Of a DNA stretch of 8,710 bases, positions 1-5,685 are shown piece after piece (position 1 is the stretch's first letter; the number at the start of each line of letters is the position of its first letter). The notes under the pieces were generated by a model, which was given only the letters and a program-made list of their open reading frames with translations, was not told the DNA's origin and did no database searches. The translations under genes and the position numbers were made by a program. Where the stretch lies: contig CAIQLE010000210.1 of NCBI GenBank assembly GCA_903872555.1, forward strand, positions 1 through 8,710. The letters run 5' to 3'. This stretch comes from an uncultured bacterium. Its GTDB lineage: Bacteria > Pseudomonadota > Gammaproteobacteria > Burkholderiales > Burkholderiaceae_D.

Positions 1-1
1 C

Positions 2-361
2 CTTATTTACAAAAAAATTATTTCAGAACTATCTGATCTGGATGTCTCAGTAGCTGTTCGGATTGATATAAAAAAAATAAAAAATGCTTTAACAAAAATC
101 ATGGCTGGTTCTGATGTAGATGGAAATGCCAGGCTAGATATTTCATCACAAACAAGCCTTATCTCTGCTTATGCAATTAATGGTTTTGATGTGATCACCG
201 ATGAAAACAAAGATGGTTTACGAAAATTATTACCTTTGTTTACCTCCACTGTATTTTCTCAGGCGAAGCTGGATTCTGAAGAGCAAAATCATATGAAGCA
301 ATTACTTGAAAATTTGAAAGCCGATCTCGCACGATATGAAACTGATCAATCGAAGACCTGA
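2..361 (+). CDS. 3' end of an unrecognised AT-rich gene (5' end outside the window)
   Basis: The frame is open from the left edge to the TGA at 359-361, giving at least 119 residues. The first in-frame ATG visible is at 101, but codons 2-100 continue the same soluble, Lys/Ile-rich sequence without a stop, and no Shine-Dalgarno motif precedes 101. The true start is therefore probably upstream of the window. The visible part has no membrane segment or signal peptide. It looks alpha-helical, and the last 40 residues are charged and Lys/Glu/Leu-rich, which could form a helix or short coiled coil. I recognise no domain and assign no function. Codons are strongly A/T-ending, unlike every gene to the right, which suggests horizontally acquired DNA. 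That the frame is a real gene is fairly likely from its AT-biased, uninterrupted coding; its identity is unknown. Confidence 0.6.
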   Translation, partial: LIYKKIISELSDLDVSVAVRIDIKKIKNALTKIMAGSDVDGNARLDISSQTSLISAYAINGFDVITDENKDGLRKLLPLFTSTVFSQAKLDSEEQNHMKQLLENLKADLARYETDQSKT

Positions 362-476
362 GAATCTAGCTATTGCGGTTTTATTGTTTTTATTTGTAAT
401 AGATCAAAGCCCAGAACTTTTCTTTCCATAAAGTGTCTTTGTAGAAAGCAATTGATTTACATCACGGGGTCTGGCT

Positions 477-968
477 ATGCAACGACGCTATTTTCAGCAT
501 TTATTCTCTGTCTTTGTCCTGCTGTTCACGCTTGCAGCGCATGCTGAACCGAATATCAGTTGGGGCGTCACCATTTCTTCGGGTATGCCGCCACCTCCGG
601 TGGTACGTTACGAACCGCCACCACCACCCAGACCTGCGTATTTCTGGATACAAGGTTTTTGGGGATGGAATGGGAACGCCTATGTCTGGGTGCCTGGACG
701 CTGGGAGCGCGAGCGGCCTGGCTATGTTTACACCCAGCCGGGCTGGCATGAAGGACCGCGCGGCTGGGAATTGCATCGCGGCCGCTGGCAATCAGGCGAG
801 GGGCGGCGTTACCGTGATGAACGCTCTTATGGGCATGATGATGATCAGGGACGCTATCAAGGTCCTGGCTACGAACATGGTCATGGTGAAGGGCGCGGGC
901 ATGGTGAGGGGCGTGGTCATGGTGATGAGAATGGCCACCGGGGTCATGGCCGTGAACACGGTGATTAA
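477..968 (+). CDS. Secreted WxxGxW-repeat protein with His/Gly-rich tail
   Basis: This 163-residue protein begins with a signal peptide: MQRR, then a hydrophobic stretch to about residue 20, with a likely AHA|E cleavage after residue 23. It is therefore probably exported to the periplasm or outer envelope. A Pro-rich linker (about 38-52) leads into two exact WxxGxW motifs, WIQGFW (57-62) and WVPGRW (71-76), with a weaker third copy ending GRW near 102-104. This is the signature of the WXXGXW/YXWGXW repeat family (Pfam-type DUF), common in Betaproteobacteria and functionally uncharacterised. From about residue 117 to the end it is almost all Gly, His, Arg, Asp and Glu, including GHGEGR repeats, which could bind metal ions; that role is inference. 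The start at 477 is set by the signal peptide; only a weak GGGG lies upstream. It converges with the GAF-EAL gene, leaving 56 bp between the two stop codons. Confidence 0.85.
   Translation: MQRRYFQHLFSVFVLLFTLAAHAEPNISWGVTISSGMPPPPVVRYEPPPPPRPAYFWIQGFWGWNGNAYVWVPGRWERERPGYVYTQPGWHEGPRGWELHRGRWQSGEGRRYRDERSYGHDDDQGRYQGPGYEHGHGEGRGHGEGRGHGDENGHRGHGREHGD
879..932 (+). repeat. 18-bp tandem repeat encoding GHGEGR units
   Basis: Three consecutive 18-bp units (879-896, 897-914, 915-932) share the pattern GGNCATGGTGANGRGNRN and encode GHGEGR, GHGEGR and GHGDEN in frame. Degenerate GGTCATGG-type units continue to about 950. Copies one and two differ at only a few bases, so copy-number change by slippage is possible without a frameshift. 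Confidence 0.75.
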
Positions 969-982
969 ATGGCATCGCCATT
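968..982. terminator. Short perfect hairpin between convergent genes (possible terminator)
   Basis: AATGGC, ATC, GCCATT forms a 6-bp stem with a 3-nt loop and begins at the last base of the preceding stop codon. It sits between the convergent WxxGxW and GAF-EAL genes, where a bidirectional terminator would be expected. No T-run follows on either strand, so an intrinsic terminator is only a weak call. Confidence 0.3.
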
Positions 983-1024
983 GACTCAAGCCAGGTCTGC
1001 TAGCGCTGCATGATCGTCACATAT

Positions 1025-2353
1025 TTATCGCCCATTCAATGAAGAGAAGGATGCGACCCCCGGCTTGATCGGATTGCTATTGTTCAGGCAGCCAGTCTTT
1101 TGTAGCTCATCAAAGGTCATCGGGCGCCCGAGAAAATAGCCCTGAGCTTTTTCTATGCCCAGTTCTATCAGCGTAGCAGCTTCAGCCTCAGTCTCCACTC
1201 CCTCGGCCACCAGTGTGCTGCCTGTCTCTGATGAAAAATGGATCAGCGCTACCGTCAGCGCGCGGCGCACCGGATCGCTGTCGATATCGCGTGTCAGGCT
1301 CATGTCGAGCTTGATGCGGTCGGGTTCAAGATTGAGTATGTGTCTGAAACTGGCGTAACCTGCACCTGCGTCATCGACCGCAAGCTGTAATCCCAGTTCG
1401 CGATAGGTTTTGAGTTTGTCTGCGATCTCCTCATAATGCTCTACGGCGGCATGCTCAGTAATTTCGAGTACCAGATGCTCTAATGAAGTTTGCTTTGCCA
1501 GCAAGGCTTCAAAGCGAGGATCCAGTATAACTTCGGGAGACGCATTGACCGCGAGATCAATCGAAGGATTTAATTGTGGCAGCACCTGCAGTGCCTGCTC
1601 GATGGCGCGCATTTCCAGATCGACTCCGAGTCCAACCTTGTGCGCCTCCTGAAACCAGATATCAGGACTGCGCGTGGGCGTCATGACAAAGCGTGACAGT
1701 GATTCCAGACCCGCAATCCTGGCCTGACTCAGATCAAAAATGGGCTGATAAACAATATGCATGGCATCGCTATGCAGTACGTGTTCTATCCTGTCCCGGC
1801 TTAAAGAGAGTCGCTGCTTGCTTAGGCGCTCGCGGTCTATCATTTTGCCCGCCAGTTCAGCAAAGACGCGCATGACATTCAGATCCCGATAGTTCAGGCT
1901 GATGTCAGCATGTCGGCTGAAACAACAAAAAGTTCCGTACACAGATCCGTCTGAAAGCCGTATAGGTACGCTCAGATGTGCTCCTATAGGTAGGGAAAAT
2001 GTTTCAGGCAATTCGGCGGCAACCGAGTTGGTTCTGGCGTCAGCTAATAATTCGGGCATCCGGCCTTCCACGATGCGCTGGCAATAGGATTCCTCCAGAG
2101 GGCCACCTTCACCGACCCGTACAGGATTTTTAGGCCAGGAAGAATCAACATAGCGGAAGATGCGTCTTCCATGAGTGAATTCTGAAACAAAGGCGACTTC
2201 CATTTTCAGATGCGTGCGTACGGCATGCAAGATATCTGACACAGAATTCCCATCGCTCTTGCCTTCGGCCAGAGAACGATCTTCCAGAACGCGGCGAAGT
2301 TCAGCACCTGATTCTGAAGGCAAAGTGGAATCGCTCATAGCATCAAATGGCAT
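1025..2353 (-). CDS. GAF-EAL domain protein, probable c-di-GMP phosphodiesterase
   Basis: The protein has 442 residues: an N-terminal GAF sensory domain (about 35-172) followed by an EAL domain (about 187-425). EAL enzymes hydrolyse cyclic di-GMP to pGpG in the cytoplasm. The residues needed for metal binding and catalysis are visible: E217 in ESL (the EAL position), N270 in NASPE, E297 in EITE, D327 and D328 in DDAGAG, K348, E384 in AEGVE, and Q404 in QGYFLG. No GGDEF domain or membrane segment is present, so this is a soluble, ligand-responsive PDE. The GAF ligand is unknown; the Cys pair in TFCCF (143-144) is noticeable. A TAA lies four codons upstream of the ATG at 2353. An internal ATG at 2338 is the alternative start; neither has a clear ribosome binding site. 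It is divergent from the hydroxy-acid dehydrogenase. PDE activity is inferred from conserved residues. Confidence 0.9.
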   Translation of the reverse strand: MPFDAMSDSTLPSESGAELRRVLEDRSLAEGKSDGNSVSDILHAVRTHLKMEVAFVSEFTHGRRIFRYVDSSWPKNPVRVGEGGPLEESYCQRIVEGRMPELLADARTNSVAAELPETFSLPIGAHLSVPIRLSDGSVYGTFCCFSRHADISLNYRDLNVMRVFAELAGKMIDRERLSKQRLSLSRDRIEHVLHSDAMHIVYQPIFDLSQARIAGLESLSRFVMTPTRSPDIWFQEAHKVGLGVDLEMRAIEQALQVLPQLNPSIDLAVNASPEVILDPRFEALLAKQTSLEHLVLEITEHAAVEHYEEIADKLKTYRELGLQLAVDDAGAGYASFRHILNLEPDRIKLDMSLTRDIDSDPVRRALTVALIHFSSETGSTLVAEGVETEAEAATLIELGIEKAQGYFLGRPMTFDELQKTGCLNNSNPIKPGVASFSSLNGR

Positions 2354-2400
2354 CTGCTGTCGTTACGCTAATTAAATCAATACGATCAGGTTAACGCTGC

Positions 2401-2435
2401 TTTGTTCAAATGCCTGAATCTGAGGTTTGTTCAAA
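2401..2435. promoter_or_regulatory. Direct repeat TTTGTTCAAA x2 in the divergent promoter region
   Basis: The identical 10-mer TTTGTTCAAA occurs at 2401-2410 and 2426-2435, 25 bp start to start. Each copy is itself a near-palindrome (TTTG-NN-CAAA), and a related GTTCATGTTCAC follows at about 2442-2453. The repeats lie between the divergent GAF-EAL and hydroxy-acid dehydrogenase genes, where a regulator would bind. They may be paired operator half-sites; the regulator is unknown and no strong sigma-70 promoter was identified. Confidence 0.35.
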
Positions 2436-2565
2436 CGCAAAGTTCATGTTCACAAGCTGCCTTGATCAGATCATGGAAAAAGCTGGTGACTTCAGGGATA
2501 GACATTTAGTTCCGGTAATATATTCCCCGGACATGCGCCACACCTAGCCACCAAGAGCACCTATC

Positions 2566-2573
2566 GGGGAGAG
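2566..2573 (+). promoter_or_regulatory. Ribosome binding site for the hydroxy-acid dehydrogenase
   Basis: GGGGAGAG ends 6 nt before the ATG at 2580. It fixes the start of the downstream gene, whose N-terminus also aligns with the family (the active-site Tyr falls at residue 27). Confidence 0.65.
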
Positions 2574-2579
2574 CAATCG

Positions 2580-3734
2580 ATGTATTACGCCAATGCCATC
2601 AATATGGCTGACTTGAGAGAGATCGCCCGTAGCAAACTGCCGCGTTCTGTGTTTGCTTATATTGATGGCGGGGCGCAGGACGAGCACAGCCTGCGTCATA
2701 ACGAAAGCGATCTGGCCTGTATACGATTTGCACCTAGAGTGCTGGTGGATGTCAGTGAGCGCCGTCAGGCCATCAGCTTGCTGGGGCAGCAGTTCGCTTC
2801 ACCCATGATTTTGGGGCCGACCGGCATGGCCGGCTTGCTGTGGCCAGCCGGCGATCTATGCATTGCACGCGCCACGGCCGCTCAAGGTGTGGGCTTTTGT
2901 CAGTCGACCACCTCGAATGCCAGCATTGAACAGATTGCCAATGAGGGCCGTCCTGATCACTGGTTCCAGTTGTATGTGCAAAAAGATCGCGGTTTGACGC
3001 AGTCACTGATAGACAGAGCACGTGATGCTGGCTGCCCTGTGATGGTATTGACGGTGGATTTGCCGGTGCCAGGGGCGCGTGAACGCGATGCACGCACAGG
3101 ATTCACCATCCCTCCGCGCATTGGTCTGGATAATATTTTTGATTACGCCAGCAAGCTGGGCTGGTTATGGCGTCTGGCGCATGGGCCGCGCTTCGGCTTT
3201 GGCAATCTGGATAGTCCGAATGCACCCCCCAGAGCGCTGACAACACTGGCAGAGCAGGTCGGAAAATCCTTTGATGCCTCGGTCAGCTGGAAAGATCTGG
3301 ACTGGTTTCGTGCTCAGTGGCAAGGCAAACTGATTATTAAAGGTATCTTGCGTGCCGATGATGCGGTGCGTGCCGCTGCGCATGGTGCGGATGCCGTGAT
3401 TGTGTCGAATCATGGTGGCCGTCAGCTCGATGGCGCTCCTTCAGGCATAGCGGCGCTGCCTGCGATTGCTGAGGCATTGCAGGGAAAAATACCGGTCTTG
3501 ATGGATGGAGGCATACGGCGTGGCAGTGATGTGGTGAAAGCGATGGCGCTGGGGGCATCAGCCTGCATCGTCGGTCGTGTCGGTCTCTATGGTCTGGCTG
3601 CGGGTGGGCAGGCAGGGGTTGAAAAAGCGATCACGCTGCTGCAAAAAGAAATCGACCTGACGCTTGCATTATTAGGTGTGCCGGATATATCCAGGTTGGA
3701 CAGTAGTGCTTTGTTTGAATCGCACTCTATTTGA
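2580..3734 (+). CDS. FMN-dependent 2-hydroxy-acid dehydrogenase (L-lactate / (S)-mandelate dehydrogenase-like)
   Basis: This 384-residue TIM-barrel flavoprotein is of the glycolate oxidase / L-lactate dehydrogenase / mandelate dehydrogenase family, which oxidises (S)-2-hydroxy acids to 2-oxo acids using FMN. Family residues are all present: Y27, Y132, D160, R167, K254, the catalytic pair H278 and R281 in SNHGGRQLD, and phosphate-binding DGG (309-311) and GR (332-333). Segments such as GPTGMAGLLWPAGDL and the stretch around 230-256 resemble Pseudomonas (S)-mandelate dehydrogenase (MdlB, about 393 residues) more than glycolate oxidase. The region at about 185-215 (FDYASKLGWLWRL) corresponds to the membrane-binding insert of MdlB, so electrons probably go to the quinone pool at the inner membrane rather than to oxygen. 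The substrate cannot be fixed from sequence: L-lactate and mandelate-like acids are both possible. It is transcribed alone, divergent from the GAF-EAL gene. Confidence 0.9.
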   Translation: MYYANAINMADLREIARSKLPRSVFAYIDGGAQDEHSLRHNESDLACIRFAPRVLVDVSERRQAISLLGQQFASPMILGPTGMAGLLWPAGDLCIARATAAQGVGFCQSTTSNASIEQIANEGRPDHWFQLYVQKDRGLTQSLIDRARDAGCPVMVLTVDLPVPGARERDARTGFTIPPRIGLDNIFDYASKLGWLWRLAHGPRFGFGNLDSPNAPPRALTTLAEQVGKSFDASVSWKDLDWFRAQWQGKLIIKGILRADDAVRAAAHGADAVIVSNHGGRQLDGAPSGIAALPAIAEALQGKIPVLMDGGIRRGSDVVKAMALGASACIVGRVGLYGLAAGGQAGVEKAITLLQKEIDLTLALLGVPDISRLDSSALFESHSI

Positions 3735-3767
3735 AACTTTCATGTACCTCTGACGTCCTAGACTGAT

Positions 3768-3792
3768 CGGCAATGCCCTGCGAGGCTTGCCG
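3768..3792. promoter_or_regulatory. Stem-loop between the dehydrogenase and FPASDP-protein genes
   Basis: CGGCAA (3768-3773) pairs with TTGCCG (3787-3792), and the inner GCC (3775-3777) pairs with GGC (3784-3786), giving a 9-bp stem with one bulged T and a 6-nt loop. It starts 34 bp after the dehydrogenase stop codon and ends 8 bp before the next ribosome binding site. No T-run follows, so it may be a Rho-independent-like terminator remnant, an mRNA 3' stabilising hairpin, or 5' leader structure of the next gene. Confidence 0.4.
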
Positions 3793-3799
3793 CTACTTT

Positions 3800-3804
3800 G
3801 GAGG
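3800..3804 (+). promoter_or_regulatory. Ribosome binding site that sets the start of the FPASDP-motif gene
   Basis: A consensus GGAGG lies 6 nt before the ATG at 3811. It rules in favour of this ATG over the in-frame TTG at 3787, which lies inside the stem-loop and has no such site. Confidence 0.75.
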
Positions 3805-3810
3805 CGTTTC

Positions 3811-4263
3811 ATGGAACGAAACAAAACAGGCTCTCAGACGGCCCAAACGTCCGAAAAAGTACAGATTTCGGGTGCAAATTCAGGCAAGGATCTCGAATCC
3901 GGTGACAAAGAGAAAGAGCAGTCTAAATCAGAGCTGGCGCAGACATTACCGACTGAGTCCCCGAATTATTGTGTGCCTCATGAAAAGCAGGCAGAGGCGG
4001 CTGAGCATTGCTCCTCGGGCGAGACTTCCCTGTCGGTCACTCCTAAAGATGTCGATTCTGAGCACGCATCCTCCAGAGATATTTTTGAGCGTCATTTGCA
4101 TGCCGAGAATCCGGAGCAGCGTCAGCAGGACATGCTTGATGACGCTATCGACCTGAGTTTTCCTGCCAGTGATCCGACCACCTCAGCCGGAGGTGTCACG
4201 CGGATTGAAAGCACTCATTTGACTTCAAAACCATCCTCTCATCGGTCGCAGCGATCGCATTGA
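3811..4263 (+). CDS. Small hydrophilic protein with C-terminal FPASDP motif, function unknown
   Basis: This 150-residue protein is soluble and very hydrophilic, with no signal peptide or membrane segment. The first 90 residues are Ser/Glu/Lys/Gln-rich and probably disordered. The only conserved-looking part is at about 106-128: a DMLDDAIDLSFPASDP segment followed by TTSAGGVTRIE. From memory, the pattern D-E/D-A-x(3)-S/T-FPASDP recurs at the C-terminus of many small uncharacterised proteobacterial proteins, so this is likely a real member of a family of unknown function. Start chosen by the GGAGG site. The gene could be cotranscribed with the upstream dehydrogenase (76-bp gap) unless the intervening hairpin terminates. 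The last 68 bp overlap the 3' end of the convergent MFS gene, and the final residues (SSHRSQRSH) look unconserved. No function is assigned. Confidence 0.7.
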   Translation: MERNKTGSQTAQTSEKVQISGANSGKDLESGDKEKEQSKSELAQTLPTESPNYCVPHEKQAEAAEHCSSGETSLSVTPKDVDSEHASSRDIFERHLHAENPEQRQQDMLDDAIDLSFPASDPTTSAGGVTRIESTHLTSKPSSHRSQRSH

Positions 4264-5449
4264 GCCCGAGATTCCATCGCGTGTGCAGGCTTGCCAATGC
4301 AATCCCTAGCATCAGCGTGCCTGTCAGAACCATAACGGCTTGTAAGCCCAGTGTTTGCGCAATCGTGCCCAGCAGGGGCGGTCCCATCAGGCCACCCCCA
4401 TAACTCATGATGGCCAGGCTGGAGAGCGCGGCTGTACCTTGATTGCCGGCAGCACTGAAGATGAAGGGACATAACAGCGCCAGTCCGAGTCCTGTCAAAG
4501 CGAAGCCGGCGAGCGCCAGATATTGATTCGCTGAGAAACTCGCAACGAACATGCCGGCAGACGCCATCAGTCCACCACAACAAACCAGCTTTTGTGCACC
4601 GTAGATATTTTTAAGCTGATCACCCTGCAGACGGGCCAGCAGCATCATCACTGAGAAGACCAGCAAAGCCATTGGTGCAAAACCCTCGCCTGTACCGTAC
4701 TGTTCTTTCATGAAAATCCCGCTCCAGCCAGCGATACTGCCCTCGGCAATAGCGCCCATAAAACCCAGTGCGCCTAGCCATGACAGGCTCCCCTGGCCGA
4801 GCCTAGAGGATGTTTTTGGTCGGCTTACTTGCCGGACTTGTTTTAGCTTTCTGATCCAGGCAGGTAATAGGTACAGCATGGGCAGTGCGATCAGACTGAA
4901 ATGCAGCAAAGGCGAAATGTCCATCCATGCCATCAGGCTGCCTAGCGTGATACCGGCCAGCCCCCCGGCGCAGGCACAGGCATGCAGTCTGGATAAGATG
5001 GGCAGTCCCTTACTATGTTCTTCCTGCGTAGCTACGGTATTCAGTGCGACATCGAGCAGGCTGGCTGCAATGCCCAGCATGAACACGGCCAACATTAACC
5101 AGGGCACCGTGGGCATTGCGCCTATGGCCATCAGCGAGCTCAGCAGGGCAGCGCTTCCTGTGCGCAAGATGCCGGTGCTGCTGAAACGGCTTAACCAGTA
5201 TCCCGACAGCATTATGGACAGCACGGCCCCCAGACCTGCACACAGTAGCACCAGGGATAATTGTGTATGAGACATGTGCAGATGTTGAGTGAGTGCGGGA
5301 ATGCGCGATGCCCAGGAACCCATGAGCATGCCAAACCAGGCAAATAATCCCTGCAGGACAAGCTGTTGCATGTCAGGCAGGTAGGAAAAATGGTGTTCGC
5401 TTGCGGCGTGTGCAGGTAGAGCTGGCTGAATACTAGTGGTTACGGGCAT
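4196..5449 (-). CDS. MFS transporter, MosC/YbjJ-like
   Basis: This 417-residue inner-membrane protein has about twelve hydrophobic segments between residues 28 and 390 and a basic central loop (about 199-216) between the two six-helix halves, as usual for the major facilitator superfamily. Sequence features resemble the YbjJ/MosC-like subgroup: WASRIP (46-51) followed by HTQLSLVLL, LDVALNT (132-138), and an acidic EGSIAGWSG segment (236-244) in helix 7. The substrates of this subgroup are poorly known; sugars or sugar-like compounds have been suggested, and I do not assign one. The ATG at 5449 has no good Shine-Dalgarno site; the in-frame ATG at 5371, just before the first helix, is an alternative. 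The hydrophilic C-terminal tail (about 391-417) is encoded in DNA shared with the convergent FPASDP gene. Confidence 0.88.
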   Translation of the reverse strand: MPVTTSIQPALPAHAASEHHFSYLPDMQQLVLQGLFAWFGMLMGSWASRIPALTQHLHMSHTQLSLVLLCAGLGAVLSIMLSGYWLSRFSSTGILRTGSAALLSSLMAIGAMPTVPWLMLAVFMLGIAASLLDVALNTVATQEEHSKGLPILSRLHACACAGGLAGITLGSLMAWMDISPLLHFSLIALPMLYLLPAWIRKLKQVRQVSRPKTSSRLGQGSLSWLGALGFMGAIAEGSIAGWSGIFMKEQYGTGEGFAPMALLVFSVMMLLARLQGDQLKNIYGAQKLVCCGGLMASAGMFVASFSANQYLALAGFALTGLGLALLCPFIFSAAGNQGTAALSSLAIMSYGGGLMGPPLLGTIAQTLGLQAVMVLTGTLMLGIALASLHTRWNLGLNAIAATDERMVLKSNECFQSA

Positions 5450-5459
5450 AGTTTTGCAG

Positions 5460-5486
5460 GGAGGTATTTTTTGGGCGGAATACTCC
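5460..5486. promoter_or_regulatory. Hairpin in the MFS gene leader enclosing an SD-like motif
   Basis: On the minus-strand transcript, GGAGTAT (5486-5480) can pair with ATACCTCC (5467-5460), leaving one bulged base and a 12-nt loop. The first arm includes AAAGGAG (5489-5483), the best Shine-Dalgarno match near this gene. That motif lies 33 nt before the ATG at 5449 and has no ATG, GTG or TTG at a normal distance. The arrangement could be a translational control element or chance. Confidence 0.3.
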
Positions 5487-5527
5487 TTTGTTCATGATCG
5501 CGTGAAATAGTTTCTGGAAGGAAGAAT

Positions 5528-5574
5528 AAAAAATTCTTAGCCGAAATAGCATGAATTTTTTCTAAGGAATTTTT
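5528..5574. repeat. AT-rich inverted repeats in the MFS / J-domain divergent region
   Basis: AAAAAATTC (5528-5536) is perfectly matched by GAATTTTTT (5553-5561) across 16 bp. A second partial match, TAAGGAATTTTT (5563-5574), complements AAAAAATTCTTA with one bulge. The arms therefore offer two alternative pairings. They lie in the 200-bp region upstream of both divergent genes, which is otherwise without a gene. This may be a regulator site, a bent AT-rich promoter segment or alternative RNA structures. Confidence 0.35.
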
Positions 5575-5685
5575 ACTTTTAATCGGGTAAAAAATCCATG
5601 CGACCGATACAGTATTGATGCCAGTCAAGCTGTGAAGTAGCGCCGGGTTTTAATGTGTGGTCAGACAGACAAGAAAAAACTGACC

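Noticed and set aside
365..405. T-rich stretch with CTATT/AATAG arms after the first gene, as a terminator
   Set aside because: Only 5 bp of stem with a long loop; too weak to call.
501..989. Several overlapping open frames on both strands across the WxxGxW gene
   Set aside because: They are shadow frames created by the repetitive, GC-rich, His/Gly-coding sequence; their translations are low-complexity (His- or Met-rich) and the 477 frame has a signal peptide and family motifs.
2499..2524. TAGACA and TATATT as a promoter for the dehydrogenase
   Set aside because: The spacing is only 14 bp, shorter than a working sigma-70 promoter normally has.
3787..3810. Upstream TTG start giving eight extra residues for the FPASDP protein
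   Set aside because: The TTG lies in the stem-loop arm without an SD site, whereas ATG 3811 has GGAGG at ideal spacing.
3773..4156. 127-codon open frame overlapping the FPASDP gene
   Set aside because: Arg-rich translation typical of an off-frame reading, no SD site, and it competes with the better-supported frame at 3811.
4710..5270. 186-codon + strand open frame antisense to the MFS gene
   Set aside because: No recognisable domain, no SD site, and the opposite strand encodes a clear 12-helix transporter; the frame is open because of codon bias.
5653..5685. ATG 5653 as start of the J-domain protein
   Set aside because: It would add MCGQTDKKKLT, outside the domain and without a clear SD site; 5686 starts right at the J-domain. 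It remains possible.
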